A DNA stretch of 56,017 nt from JAWPMV01 sp038527215 (GTDB taxonomy: Bacteria > Bacteroidota > Bacteroidia > J057): the NCBI GenBank assembly GCA_038527215.1, contig JBCBGC010000040.1, forward strand, positions 1-56,017, written 5' to 3'. Below the pieces are notes generated by a model. It did not search any database, was not told where the DNA came from, and worked only from the letters and a program-made list of their open reading frames with translations. Shown here piece after piece: positions 32,580 to 41,455 of this stretch. Made by a program: the position numbers and the translations under genes. The stretch's first letter is position 1; every line of letters starts with the position of its first letter.

Positions 32580-35500
32580 TTAGGTTCTGTTTCCCCAAAA
32601 ACGACGCAGAACGATTCCGCCCAAGACTAATAATCCCAGTAACCCCAGCCAGAATATCCAGCTTTGATACCAGGCCAGGGCCGATAAAGGGCCTGCTTCC
32701 CCCTGGACAATGAAGCCTCCCCAATAGAAAGGATGGGCAAAAAGATCTTCCGATTCTTCCAGGAATGTTAATTTGGCCTGACGGAGCGCCTCATCTTTGG
32801 GCAGCTGGTTCATGAGATTCTCGTAAAAGTAAATCATCACCTTGGAGGTCGCCGCGTCCTGGGCCGGCCATAAACTCATAATCACACTCGGACATCCCGC
32901 ATAGGCAAAAGCATGCCCCAGACTAAGCACCCCTTCCCCGCGCTGGATGGTGCCCATGCCGGTATTACAGGCGGCCAAAACGGCCATTTCGGCTTGTAGG
33001 CGCATGTTATATAGTTCCCAGGCGTGCATGTCTCCATCTTCGGTGCTGTCCGTGCCCGGGCTAAAGAGAATGCGAGAATTCATGGGCTGGCTGGGATCAA
33101 TGATGGCGTGGGTGGCCAGGTGGAGAAAGCGGGCTTGCCCGGCCTGCACCTTAAATTGTTGCTCGGTCGCGGCTGCCCCTTCGAATAAGCGGCCTTGTAT
33201 CAGGGAGAGAATTCCGGCGACTTCCTCCCGACTGCCTGGCAAGTCCACCAATTGGTCTCTGGTTGGTGAATGCATCGGAGCTGCCTCCGCCATAGGATTA
33301 CCTTGAAAAGTCGGCACAAAAGCCAGAAACTCTGCTTCATTCCGGCCTGCGGGGCGGTGCGTTAGCCCAAAAACCTGGGTGGCTGCATAGCCATAGGAAA
33401 TGGCATGTTGTCGAAGCAGGAAATTGCGATTGGGGGAAGCTGAAGGGCCCGGCTCAAGAAGAAGTTCAAAAGGAATGAGGGCAGTTTCTCCATGGGGCAC
33501 TACGATGAGCGATTGACCAGCTTGCAACGCCACCGAGGCCAGCAAAGCGGCATAGAGGCTTTCTGCCGGTCCCTGAAAATCCCCCCAGGGACCGGCCTGG
33601 GTCATGGCCTGACGCAAGGCCTGGACTGTGGCGGAAAAATTGTCTGGCAAGGCTGTTCGATAGAAACTGACGGATTGAGCCTGAATATCCAGCAAGTAGA
33701 GCGCGCTGTCCGTTTGGTAATAGTTGAGCACCCGCTGTTGGGCGGTCATTTCCTGCTGTAGACGAGAAAGGCTATGGGTTAGCGGCTGATAAGCCAACTG
33801 ATAGTAAGCCGGATACGCCTCGGCCATAACCTGCCGGAGGGAATCCAATTGCTGGCCTACCTGCCAATATTTCTGTTGCCAATCCTGAGAAGCCTCACCT
33901 GCCAATTGAGCGGTTTCCAGCCGCCGGCGATAATAGGCCTGCCGCACCTTAAAAGCTTCCTCCGCATCCAGCAATTCGGGGGGTAAGCCTGCATGCGCCT
34001 GGGCCACCACTTCCTGGAGTCTGGTTTGCAAGCTAAAGGCTTTGGCCCCTTCTATGCTGAGAAAAGCGGCTTCCAGATAGGTCTGTTCCTGGGATTGGGT
34101 ATACAAATCAAAACACAAGGCGATATGATTGGCATAAGCCAGGTAATAATCTGGATATCGATCCTGAAGGGAAATAAACCGAGGCTGATTTTTACGTAGG
34201 CGGGCCGCGTATTGTAAAGCCAGGTCCAGATAGGCCAGGGCTTGCTCCCCCGCCGCCTGATCTCCGGAATCCCGGAACCTCATTTGCAGGGCCTCGCTGC
34301 TTAGGTAGAGGAGCCGAAAGCTGTTTACATCTGTCCGTAATTGATCCAGTTTCGGCAGGTCTTGAGGCTGAGCAGAGGTGTATCCTGGGGCAAGCAGTTG
34401 TAAGCCTTGTTGGTAAAAATAAAGGGCAGAGTCTGGACGGTTTTGTTTGGCTGCCAACTCCCCCAGCAGCCGATACGCACTTGCTAAATCCGGATGATCC
34501 GTGCCCAGGACTTTTTCCTGAATCTGTAAGGCTTGTTTGAAAAAGCGGGAAGCTTGGTCGTAATCTTGTTGATAGTCTCGAAAAATAGCGCCTATGGTTT
34601 GTAAAGGGAGCGCATTGTCGGCATGATCCGGACCCAGGGTTTCCAGGAAAAGCTGCTGACCCTGGCGAGCAACCTGTAGCGCGGCAGGATAGTCCCCCTG
34701 ATTGATGTGGAATTCTGCATAGGTACCGTAAAAATTAGCCAGGATTTTTCCTTGTCGAAGGGAATTGGGGTCTCTTTCAAGTTGTTCCACGAGGTGCATG
34801 CCTTTGCGGAGAATGGCATCGGCCTGGTCCCACTGCCCGGTATTTTTGTAGGCCTCTACCGTGGCGGGAATGGCGTCAATCATATCGGAGGCGAATTGCT
34901 GAGGATCTGAAGCGAATATTTCCCAGCCTCCCGAGACATAGGTTAGGGCCTCCTCAAATTTCCCCATGCGTCGGTAGGTTTCTCCTAAGGCAATCATATC
35001 TCCCGCCACCCAGGGATGGTTGCCGCCGAAAGACTTCCGGTCAATGTCCAGAGTGGTTTTGTAATAGGTGGCCGCCTGCGCAAAATCCCCCAGCCGTACC
35101 AGGCAACGGGCCAGGTTGTAGGAAGTGACGCCAATCTCCGGATGATCGGCTGACAGCTTGGCCCGCTGAATTTTTTCGCATTGTTGTTGGTGGGCCAAAG
35201 CGCCTTCGTAGTCTTGCTCGTCGTACAAAAAATTGCCGTAATCATTCAAAGCCCGAGCCATGTCCAGGCTTTCGCCCATATCCAGTTTTTCGTAAAGGGC
35301 AAAGCTGGAGAGAAAATGCTCGGCTGCTTCCTCCTTTTTGTCTAATTGAGCGGCCAGCGTAGGAGCTTTGGCGGCATAAATCTCCGCTACTTCCTGGCTC
35401 TCTGCTCCGTAATGGAGGGTGAAGTTTTCCAGGGTTTTCTGATAAGCTGCCTCTGCTTCGGGATGCTGGCGCTTGAGGGACAGGAGGTAGGCATATTGAA

Positions 35501-35849
35501 AATAGGCTTTGCCTACCGCCAGTTCTTTTCCGGTGAGGTGAGCCTCAGAAATCCTAAAAGCTTTTTCAAGCAGGGAATCGGCCCGGGCATAGGCGCCCAT
35601 ATCAGCATAGACCGAAGCAAGGCGAGCAAGACTCAGCACCCAAGGCGTGTAGCGTTGGTGCGTTTCGTAAATCTGCCGGGCCTGGTTGAAGTAAAAAGCC
35701 GCGCTATCGTATTGAGGGACTTCCCGCAACTGCTCGGCTTTGGCCATATAGCCTGCGGCTATTTCTTTTAGGGAGGTGCTGTCCGTCTGGGCCATCCCAG
35801 GAGACCACGCACTCAACATCAGCCAGAGACAGATCCATCTTCCAAACAT
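32580..35849 (-). CDS. TPR-CHAT caspase-like protein, predicted periplasmic with C-terminal membrane anchor
   Basis: The 1,089-residue protein has a signal peptide (about 1-20, ICLWLMLSAWSPGMAQ). Residues about 30-500 hold tetratricopeptide repeats, including kinesin-light-chain-like units (ALQIQEKVLGTDHPDLASAYRLLGELA), and about 500-740 are helical. The CHAT domain spans about 780-1045 with the catalytic pair His (LHLATHA, about 914) and Cys (LAACNTGMG, about 962), so peptidase activity is plausible. A membrane helix near 1055-1080 (IFWLGLLGLLVLGGIVL) precedes a short basic tail. This topology puts the whole TPR-CHAT part outside the cytoplasm. It is the last gene of the ECF sigma/anti-sigma-like operon, 15 bases after the middle gene. 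Targets are unknown. Confidence 0.92.
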   Translation of the reverse strand: MFGRWICLWLMLSAWSPGMAQTDSTSLKEIAAGYMAKAEQLREVPQYDSAAFYFNQARQIYETHQRYTPWVLSLARLASVYADMGAYARADSLLEKAFRISEAHLTGKELAVGKAYFQYAYLLSLKRQHPEAEAAYQKTLENFTLHYGAESQEVAEIYAAKAPTLAAQLDKKEEAAEHFLSSFALYEKLDMGESLDMARALNDYGNFLYDEQDYEGALAHQQQCEKIQRAKLSADHPEIGVTSYNLARCLVRLGDFAQAATYYKTTLDIDRKSFGGNHPWVAGDMIALGETYRRMGKFEEALTYVSGGWEIFASDPQQFASDMIDAIPATVEAYKNTGQWDQADAILRKGMHLVEQLERDPNSLRQGKILANFYGTYAEFHINQGDYPAALQVARQGQQLFLETLGPDHADNALPLQTIGAIFRDYQQDYDQASRFFKQALQIQEKVLGTDHPDLASAYRLLGELAAKQNRPDSALYFYQQGLQLLAPGYTSAQPQDLPKLDQLRTDVNSFRLLYLSSEALQMRFRDSGDQAAGEQALAYLDLALQYAARLRKNQPRFISLQDRYPDYYLAYANHIALCFDLYTQSQEQTYLEAAFLSIEGAKAFSLQTRLQEVVAQAHAGLPPELLDAEEAFKVRQAYYRRRLETAQLAGEASQDWQQKYWQVGQQLDSLRQVMAEAYPAYYQLAYQPLTHSLSRLQQEMTAQQRVLNYYQTDSALYLLDIQAQSVSFYRTALPDNFSATVQALRQAMTQAGPWGDFQGPAESLYAALLASVALQAGQSLIVVPHGETALIPFELLLEPGPSASPNRNFLLRQHAISYGYAATQVFGLTHRPAGRNEAEFLAFVPTFQGNPMAEAAPMHSPTRDQLVDLPGSREEVAGILSLIQGRLFEGAAATEQQFKVQAGQARFLHLATHAIIDPSQPMNSRILFSPGTDSTEDGDMHAWELYNMRLQAEMAVLAACNTGMGTIQRGEGVLSLGHAFAYAGCPSVIMSLWPAQDAATSKVMIYFYENLMNQLPKDEALRQAKLTFLEESEDLFAHPFYWGGFIVQGEAGPLSALAWYQSWIFWLGLLGLLVLGGIVLRRFWGNRT

Positions 35850-35864
35850 ATCAGCGCGCTTAGG

Positions 35865-36590
35865 CTATTGGGGCAATTGTTCGATCAATGATACAGCTTT
35901 TTGAGCATAGGAACTACCACTTTGCCGGGAGAGGTTTTCCAGTCTCAGGCGAGCCTCTGACCAGTTTTCTTCTTGTACATAAGTGAGGGCAGCATACCAT
36001 TGAGCGGCTTGCTGGTAAGCACCATCGGTTCCTGTGAGGAGCTTGAGTTCAGTTCGGGCTTCGGTTATTTGTCCGGTTTGGATCAAGCTGATCGCCCGGT
36101 AAAACCGCACCCCCGGACTGGTAGGTTCCACCTGATCAAAGGCAGCAAGGGCTTCCGCATACTGACCAGATTGGTAGGCCATCAGGGCCATGCCAAGGCT
36201 ATAAGAGACACTATCTCCTCGCACGGATAGGTTTTCAGGAGGAGGAGAAAAATGCTGGGCATATAAATCGGCTCCGCTGGGCGGCCCGGAGAGCATCCAC
36301 CAAAAAGCCAGGGCACCGATGAGCAATACGATGACCGCCGCAACCCGATAAATGGACCGGGGAAATAGCGGGCGCGTCTGTGCGGTAGGAGCAGGGTTCA
36401 TGACGGCTTGCAAGTCTTGCTGGAAAGCCTTCACATCAGGCTTTAAGGCACCCTGGACTTGCTTGAGCAAGGCATGTTGCCTCGCAAACTCCGGGTCCGT
36501 AGCCATCCATTCCCGAAAGCGAATTGCTTCTGCTTCGGTTAAGGATTCCCGTAGGGATTTTTCGATTAATTCCAGCTTTTCTTCCTCCAT
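35865..36590 (-). CDS. Anti-sigma-like membrane protein with periplasmic TPR region
   Basis: The 241-residue protein starts with an acidic helical cytoplasmic part (about 1-70, LIEKSLRESLTEAEAIRFREWM...DPEFARQ), which is the standard opening of Bacteroidota anti-sigma/FecR-type proteins. A membrane helix follows (about 80-102, VAAVIVLLIGALAFWWML). The periplasmic part (about 130-241) has TPR-like helices (YSLGMALMAYQSGQYAEALAAFDQV, RFYRAISLIQTGQITEARTEL, QWYAALTYVQEENWSEARLRLENL). The start overlaps the sigma stop by one base (TAATG). TPR in place of a FecR sensor suggests it contacts the TPR-CHAT protein encoded next, which is inference. Confidence 0.85.
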   Translation of the reverse strand: MEEEKLELIEKSLRESLTEAEAIRFREWMATDPEFARQHALLKQVQGALKPDVKAFQQDLQAVMNPAPTAQTRPLFPRSIYRVAAVIVLLIGALAFWWMLSGPPSGADLYAQHFSPPPENLSVRGDSVSYSLGMALMAYQSGQYAEALAAFDQVEPTSPGVRFYRAISLIQTGQITEARTELKLLTGTDGAYQQAAQWYAALTYVQEENWSEARLRLENLSRQSGSSYAQKAVSLIEQLPQ

Positions 36591-37177
36591 TATCCTGGTT
36601 TTAGCTCCTGGAAATCAGGATGTTGTTCTACGGCCTGGATGAGCTGCTTCTGGCAGGTGAACTTCCGCTTCTTCGCATAGGCCTCGGTCAAGCCTCGCTG
36701 CTGGGCTATGGCCCGTAAGGATGCGCCACGCCAAAAAGCCTGCAGGATTTCCTGGCAATCCTGACCCAATTGAGTCAGCGCTTTGCGCATCAGTTGGTAT
36801 TGCTGATGCTGTTCTTGTTGCTGGGCCAGTTCTACCGGATCTTCCTGATCCGTGAACACATCCGTAAAGGCGACGGGCATCTGCTTTTGCTTCCGCAATT
36901 TCATCAGCCACTGCAAACGACACAGGCCGTAAAAGTAGCTTTTGAAACTATGGCGAATCTGCATTTCCCCATTCACCGCTTTCTCATACACAATGACCAT
37001 GGCCTCCTGAAAAATATCCAGGGCATCTGCCTCCTGTCCTGCATTTTTGAGGATCATGTTCCGGATCAGCGGGAATAAGTCCTCGTAGACTTGACTGAGG
37101 ATGCCCCGATCGCGGGAGGCAAAGCCCGCCAAAATTTCTTCGGCATCGGCCGCTTTATGTAACTCGGGGTTGCTCAC
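36590..37177 (-). CDS. ECF-type RNA polymerase sigma factor
   Basis: The 195-residue protein has region 2 at about 25-100 (LSQVYEDLFPLIRNMILKNAG, DALDIFQEAMVIVYEK, FKSYFYGLCRLQWLMKLRK) and region 4 at about 125-185 (KALTQLGQDCQEILQAFWRGASLRAIAQQRGLTEAYAKKRKF). The best start is GTG at 37177; homologues normally have about 15 residues before the AEEILAGFASRD block, so later starts look too short. It is the first gene of a three-gene operon and is coupled to the anti-sigma-like gene by a one-base overlap. A GGTAACCTTTTT element lies only about 6 bases upstream of the GTG, unusually near. Confidence 0.92.
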   Translation of the reverse strand: MSNPELHKAADAEEILAGFASRDRGILSQVYEDLFPLIRNMILKNAGQEADALDIFQEAMVIVYEKAVNGEMQIRHSFKSYFYGLCRLQWLMKLRKQKQMPVAFTDVFTDQEDPVELAQQQEQHQQYQLMRKALTQLGQDCQEILQAFWRGASLRAIAQQRGLTEAYAKKRKFTCQKQLIQAVEQHPDFQELKPG

Positions 37178-37182
37178 AGCAG

Positions 37183-37194
37183 AAAAAGGTTACC
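37183..37194 (-). promoter_or_regulatory. GTAACCTTTTT element immediately upstream of the second sigma gene
   Basis: The reverse strand reads GGTAACCTTTTT ending 6 bases before the GTG at 37177. If it is an ECF -35 element, transcription would start inside the annotated coding region, so either translation begins later or the element acts differently here. The core and orientation match the other three copies. Confidence 0.4.
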
Positions 37195-37216
37195 CTGAAA
37201 TTGAAAAAAAGCCGCA

Positions 37217-37238
37217 AAAAAAGCTAATGAGGCTTTTT
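37217..37238 (-). terminator. Probable terminator after the zinc-ribbon gene
   Basis: AAAAAGC (37218-37224) pairs with GCTTTTT (37232-37238) around a seven-base loop. On the reverse strand the stem ends in a run of seven T. It lies 29 bases after the stop of the zinc-ribbon gene and separates it from the sigma gene. Confidence 0.5.
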
Positions 37239-37266
37239 CGGGGTAGCTGGGGTGGGGGAGGGGGAA

Positions 37267-37851
37267 CTAATTACGGAGCTTTCGCAAAGCAGCCTCATAA
37301 GCCTTCCGTTTTTCGCTTTTACCCATCAACTCATAGATTTCCGCGATTCGTTTCAACTCAGCTTTGTTGGTAGGGGTTCCATCAGCGAGGAGGGTAGAAA
37401 GCTCGGTATTTAGCGCTTTTCGTTCTCGCAACTCGATGCGGCAGTCCAGGCAGTTTTTTGGTTGGGAGTGGACCACGAAGGCCTTCTGCTCATACCAGAA
37501 TTGCTGCTCGTGCATCCCAAAGGTAAAGTCTCCCTGACAGGTATGGCAGGTATAGCGTCGGTCCCAGTAAGCCAGAAATGGTGGAGCGGTATCCATCGGA
37601 TGCCCAAAAATATAGAACTGCCTTTTTGGGTTTCCCAGCAGGGCTTTTTTTGACCGAATACAATCATCGCAGGCCCACCACGGATACAGTCCCGGATAGC
37701 GCTTTAGCATCATCAGAAAGGAATCTTGCAGGCTATCCCCCTGCCTGAAGAATATCCCATCAAACGGCAATAGCGAAAGCACTTGCTGCATGTCCCGGAC
37801 CGGAACCTGCGCTCGGCAGCATGGACATCGGTAAGTGGAGGCTTTTTTCAT
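37267..37851 (-). CDS. Zinc-ribbon protein (probable zf-trcl type)
   Basis: The 194-residue protein has three Cys-pair sites: CPCCRAQ near residue 9, CDDC near 62 and the ribbon CHTCQGDFTFGMHEQQFW...CLDC (about 102-136). The last, with EQQFWYEQKAF, fits the probable zinc-ribbon family often found in short bacterial proteins. The C-terminal part (about 150-194) is helical and charged. It may bind nucleic acid or protein; the role is unknown. It is a single gene between terminator-like sequence and the CotH gene region. Confidence 0.8.
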   Translation of the reverse strand: MKKASTYRCPCCRAQVPVRDMQQVLSLLPFDGIFFRQGDSLQDSFLMMLKRYPGLYPWWACDDCIRSKKALLGNPKRQFYIFGHPMDTAPPFLAYWDRRYTCHTCQGDFTFGMHEQQFWYEQKAFVVHSQPKNCLDCRIELRERKALNTELSTLLADGTPTNKAELKRIAEIYELMGKSEKRKAYEAALRKLRN

Positions 37852-37930
37852 GGGGCGGATTTAACCACCTATACGGAAAGCACTTATTTCAGGTTGATTT
37901 TTTTCCGATGATACGTACTGAACGGAAGTC

Positions 37931-40900
37931 CTATTCTCCCACCTTGACCCACTTAAAGCGCTTGGAAAAACCACTGCCTTCCTCAAATTCTACCACATAA
38001 ATGCCGGCTCCTAAGCTGCTCAAATCCTTACGAATAACATAAGCACCTATGCTGATTTCGCCTTCATACAGGCTCAGGACTTTCCGTCCGCTCAGGTCAT
38101 AGAGATTAGCTGATAGGGTAGTGGGGGCTTCCAGAATAAAGCTCAAGACAAACTCTCCGGTGGAAGGATTGGGATATTGCTTGAGGTCCAGGATATCGAG
38201 GATAAAAGGGTCCAGGTTGCTCTGGCCCGGACTGCCCAACGCATGGAGGATGGCCCAGTTTTCAGCCAGACGGTTGTCGGCATTGGGGTTGGTCAATTCC
38301 AGGGTAGGACCTTGTCCATTGGCTTCCTGCGGCCAGGGATCATTTGCTTGAAAGGTAACCACATCGTGCAGGGCCCCGTTGGCCTGGTAAAGCCGCACAG
38401 ATTCTCCTTGCGAGGACAAACCAAAGCCCAGATCACCGATCACGGGACTGACCTGCGGGAAGCGTTCCTGAAAGCGATCCAGCAAACGCGCGATCACCAG
38501 ATATCCTCCGGCTGGCAGGCTGGTGCCCGCCGGGAATTCGAAGACGTTCTGGTCATTATTGTCTTTGAGTTCCCAACCCGTTAGATCAACGGCTTGGTTA
38601 GAGATATTGTGCAGCTCAATCCAGTCCCCCGGGTCGAAATTATCGCTGGACTGATAATTGATCTCGTTGATGATGACCACGGTCTCCACTTCGTAGACCT
38701 CAAAATTTGGCACCACGGTCATGGCCCGATCTACGTCCACCTCGATTTCATCTTCGGTAGAGCTGATGTCCCCCGACCAGTGCGAAAAGACATAATTTCC
38801 TTCCGGAATGGCCTTTAACTTAACCGGTACCCCTTCTACATATTCTCCCGTCCAACTGTCGCCCTTCAGGGTCAGCGAGTTGAGCTGAACATAGCCTTTG
38901 TCCCGCTGCTGATTGGCGACGGTTAACGCATGCCAGGCCGGGAAATTCCACTCATCCAGGATGTCCTGCTTAACGATGCCCGGACGTACTTGGGCAAAAA
39001 ACTTCATGTGTTCAATGCGGTCTTCCTGATAATCCATGGAGCCGCTCCAACGCAGGTAGTGCTGGGGAAGTTCCTGATCCAGCAGGGCCCGCATACTGTC
39101 GATATGGGCAACCACTCGATTCGGCAGAAAACGGGTGTTCAGTTCATCCGCAAATCGGTTGACGAAGGCGTTCCGCCCTTGGGTGTTGGAACAAAGGCGA
39201 CGGAGAAAGAGCGTTCCCCAGGCGGGATTAGGCCAGCCGTTGCCATTGTCCTCCAGGACATATTCGAGGGCGTTATCCAGATAATCCGTATCATCCCAGA
39301 TGCCAAAGCCGAAGTCGGTATCGTACAGAATCCAGCGCCATTTTTTGCCGGGAGCTTTCCAAAATTTGATGTTATTACCGGGCCAGTCGTAATTATGGAT
39401 AAAAGCCTGGAAGACCTGGTATTGGAAAAAATTGTCCAAATCAATCTGATCCGCCGCTTGCTGGTAGAGGACGTCGTTTTCCAGGGTATTGTTCCACATA
39501 AAATCCACCAGAGCCTGGTATTCCTGGTTGTCCCCATGTATCGCATCACCCGCAAATTCCAGTAGGTCTACTTCATCTGGATCGACATCATGCAGACTGG
39601 CCAGATAGTGCTCCGAGATCTTCTCCCGCATGTGGAACATGCCGAAATAACTGCCATTTAGGTAGGTCGCTACGGAGCGATGCGCCTGCATATCTACCTC
39701 ACTGTTCAGCATCAGGCTGGTGAGGGTGATATCCCGCATATTGCTATTCAGGAAGTCGTTGCCGGAATTTCTGAGAATGAAGGACTCATAGGTGTCATAG
39801 GGACGCGTGGCAAAGAGCGGATAATCTATTTCTTTGTCTCCATATTTTTTTCGGGCAAAAAAGGAGAGCGAGCGTTGATCCCAGGCCCGGCTCCATCCGC
39901 CAAAGATCTTGGTGCCGCCATCTATAGCTAAGCCTAAGCTGCCATCAGTTTCGTACAAACTGACGTGTAGGGGGCGTTCCCAGTCTTCCCAAATGTTGGT
40001 GTCGAAGTAAGGGAAATCCCCCGGCGGGTTATTGCCATACACATAAATACCGCTATCGCTGGAAAAGAAGTTTTTTTGCGCCGTTACCAAAGAAACAATC
40101 GGTAAGTCGTGGTTGACGTTGTGGAGATAACTATGCGTCTGGGTAGGCGAGGGGATGTATCCGGGACGGAAAATCCGGGCGCGCACGACCGTGCGGCTGT
40201 TAATGTTCAAGGGACCAGTGTACAGGGGAGAAGTCGAGATGGGGACATCTGCATCCAGGGTATAGCGAATTTCCTCTCCGGCTTGGGCGCCACTCAGGGT
40301 CAGAGTCAGATCACCCACCGGACCGCCAGGATGAGAAAAGCTCACCCGCGAACTAACCGCTCCTTCATAACTGGGTCCCTGGTTAGGTGCTGCTGGGGTA
40401 GGGGTAGGGAAAAGTTCCCAGCTTTGAAGCCCCAGGTCCCGTCCGAGGGAAACATTGGTAGGCACATTTTCTATCCAAATGCTATCCCTCATATTTCCCT
40501 GCTCATCAAAAAGGTACAGACCCTCGCCGCTGGAAGAAATTTTAAAGTTGGTATGGAGGGCCCGGGTCCCGATTTGTAGTTCGGCAGGCGGAAGGATGCC
40601 CAAGGAACTGGGCTGACTTAAAAAGGCCGTGAGGTAAGGGATGACCGTCAGGTCAGAAGAGGAGGCAGCGATATTGTGGACCTGAATGGCCAGGACATTT
40701 TCGCCGGATACCAGAAGCCCCTGGGGATCTTCTATGCGAAATAAGGAAGGGTCGTCTCCTTGATACATGCCCGCTTCCTGGTCTGTAATGGTGCCTGAAT
40801 CAAAGGCTGGTGGCAGGCCGTTGATATTGGCTCTGGCCACTTCCGTTCCATTCAGATAAGCCACAAAACCATCGTCATAGTCCAGGTGGAGCAGGAGGTC

Positions 40901-41455
40901 CTCTACATCAGCCGGATTCGGCAGGTTAAAAGATTTTCGGAGAAAAATGGAACGGGTGCCATAGGGCACAGTTGTAGCATCGTCTCCATCCCCGTAGCCC
41001 AGACCGGTGGGACCTTGAGACCAGGAATTATCATTGAAGTTTATGCTGGTCCATTGGGCAGTTACACTGCTGGAAGGAACCAGGTAACGCACCTGATCGC
41101 CTCGATTAATCAGGGTCCTGACTGAGGCGACACTGCCTCGGTTTTTGTCCGAAGCCCACACCAACAGATGCTGATTAGGCGCCAGATTCAAGTTGGGGAA
41201 CGCCCACTTGGCAGGCTGGTCTTTTTTATCCGAAATCGTCCATCCTCCAATGGAAACGGAATCGCTATCTGTGTTTCGTAGCTCAAACCAGTCAGGAGAA
41301 TCTCCATCCTCATCTAGCAATAAGGTGTTGGAGGTTACGACCTCGTTCAGTACCACTGTTTGAGCCTGTAAATCCGGGCCCAGCAAGCAAGGAAGGAGGA
41401 AGCTGAGGAACAAAAAGGGACTCCTCTGAATGTCGGTTAAGAAACTTTTACCCAT
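37931..41455 (-). CDS. Secreted CotH-kinase/lamin-tail-domain protein with T9SS type A sorting domain
   Basis: The 1,174-residue protein has a signal peptide (FLFLSFLLPCLLGPDLQAQ). Order: lamin-tail domain (about 32-110), a jelly-roll-like part (about 115-290), chitobiase-type beta domain (about 375-445), CotH kinase domain (about 448-800), InlB-repeat-like domain (about 855-920), a second LTD (about 925-1080) and a sorting domain (about 1090-1174; QYPNPSTGEF...GIYVVEF...FKWVKV). In CotH the conserved GTKIFGGWSR, GMFHMREKISEHY (about 608) and YDTDFGFG (about 711) are intact, so phosphotransfer is plausible. CotH proteins phosphorylate secreted proteins in spores; the role in Bacteroidota is open. 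Its start overlaps the paralogue's end by 19 bases. Confidence 0.92.
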   Translation of the reverse strand: MGKSFLTDIQRSPFLFLSFLLPCLLGPDLQAQTVVLNEVVTSNTLLLDEDGDSPDWFELRNTDSDSVSIGGWTISDKKDQPAKWAFPNLNLAPNQHLLVWASDKNRGSVASVRTLINRGDQVRYLVPSSSVTAQWTSINFNDNSWSQGPTGLGYGDGDDATTVPYGTRSIFLRKSFNLPNPADVEDLLLHLDYDDGFVAYLNGTEVARANINGLPPAFDSGTITDQEAGMYQGDDPSLFRIEDPQGLLVSGENVLAIQVHNIAASSSDLTVIPYLTAFLSQPSSLGILPPAELQIGTRALHTNFKISSSGEGLYLFDEQGNMRDSIWIENVPTNVSLGRDLGLQSWELFPTPTPAAPNQGPSYEGAVSSRVSFSHPGGPVGDLTLTLSGAQAGEEIRYTLDADVPISTSPLYTGPLNINSRTVVRARIFRPGYIPSPTQTHSYLHNVNHDLPIVSLVTAQKNFFSSDSGIYVYGNNPPGDFPYFDTNIWEDWERPLHVSLYETDGSLGLAIDGGTKIFGGWSRAWDQRSLSFFARKKYGDKEIDYPLFATRPYDTYESFILRNSGNDFLNSNMRDITLTSLMLNSEVDMQAHRSVATYLNGSYFGMFHMREKISEHYLASLHDVDPDEVDLLEFAGDAIHGDNQEYQALVDFMWNNTLENDVLYQQAADQIDLDNFFQYQVFQAFIHNYDWPGNNIKFWKAPGKKWRWILYDTDFGFGIWDDTDYLDNALEYVLEDNGNGWPNPAWGTLFLRRLCSNTQGRNAFVNRFADELNTRFLPNRVVAHIDSMRALLDQELPQHYLRWSGSMDYQEDRIEHMKFFAQVRPGIVKQDILDEWNFPAWHALTVANQQRDKGYVQLNSLTLKGDSWTGEYVEGVPVKLKAIPEGNYVFSHWSGDISSTEDEIEVDVDRAMTVVPNFEVYEVETVVIINEINYQSSDNFDPGDWIELHNISNQAVDLTGWELKDNNDQNVFEFPAGTSLPAGGYLVIARLLDRFQERFPQVSPVIGDLGFGLSSQGESVRLYQANGALHDVVTFQANDPWPQEANGQGPTLELTNPNADNRLAENWAILHALGSPGQSNLDPFILDILDLKQYPNPSTGEFVLSFILEAPTTLSANLYDLSGRKVLSLYEGEISIGAYVIRKDLSSLGAGIYVVEFEEGSGFSKRFKWVKVGE

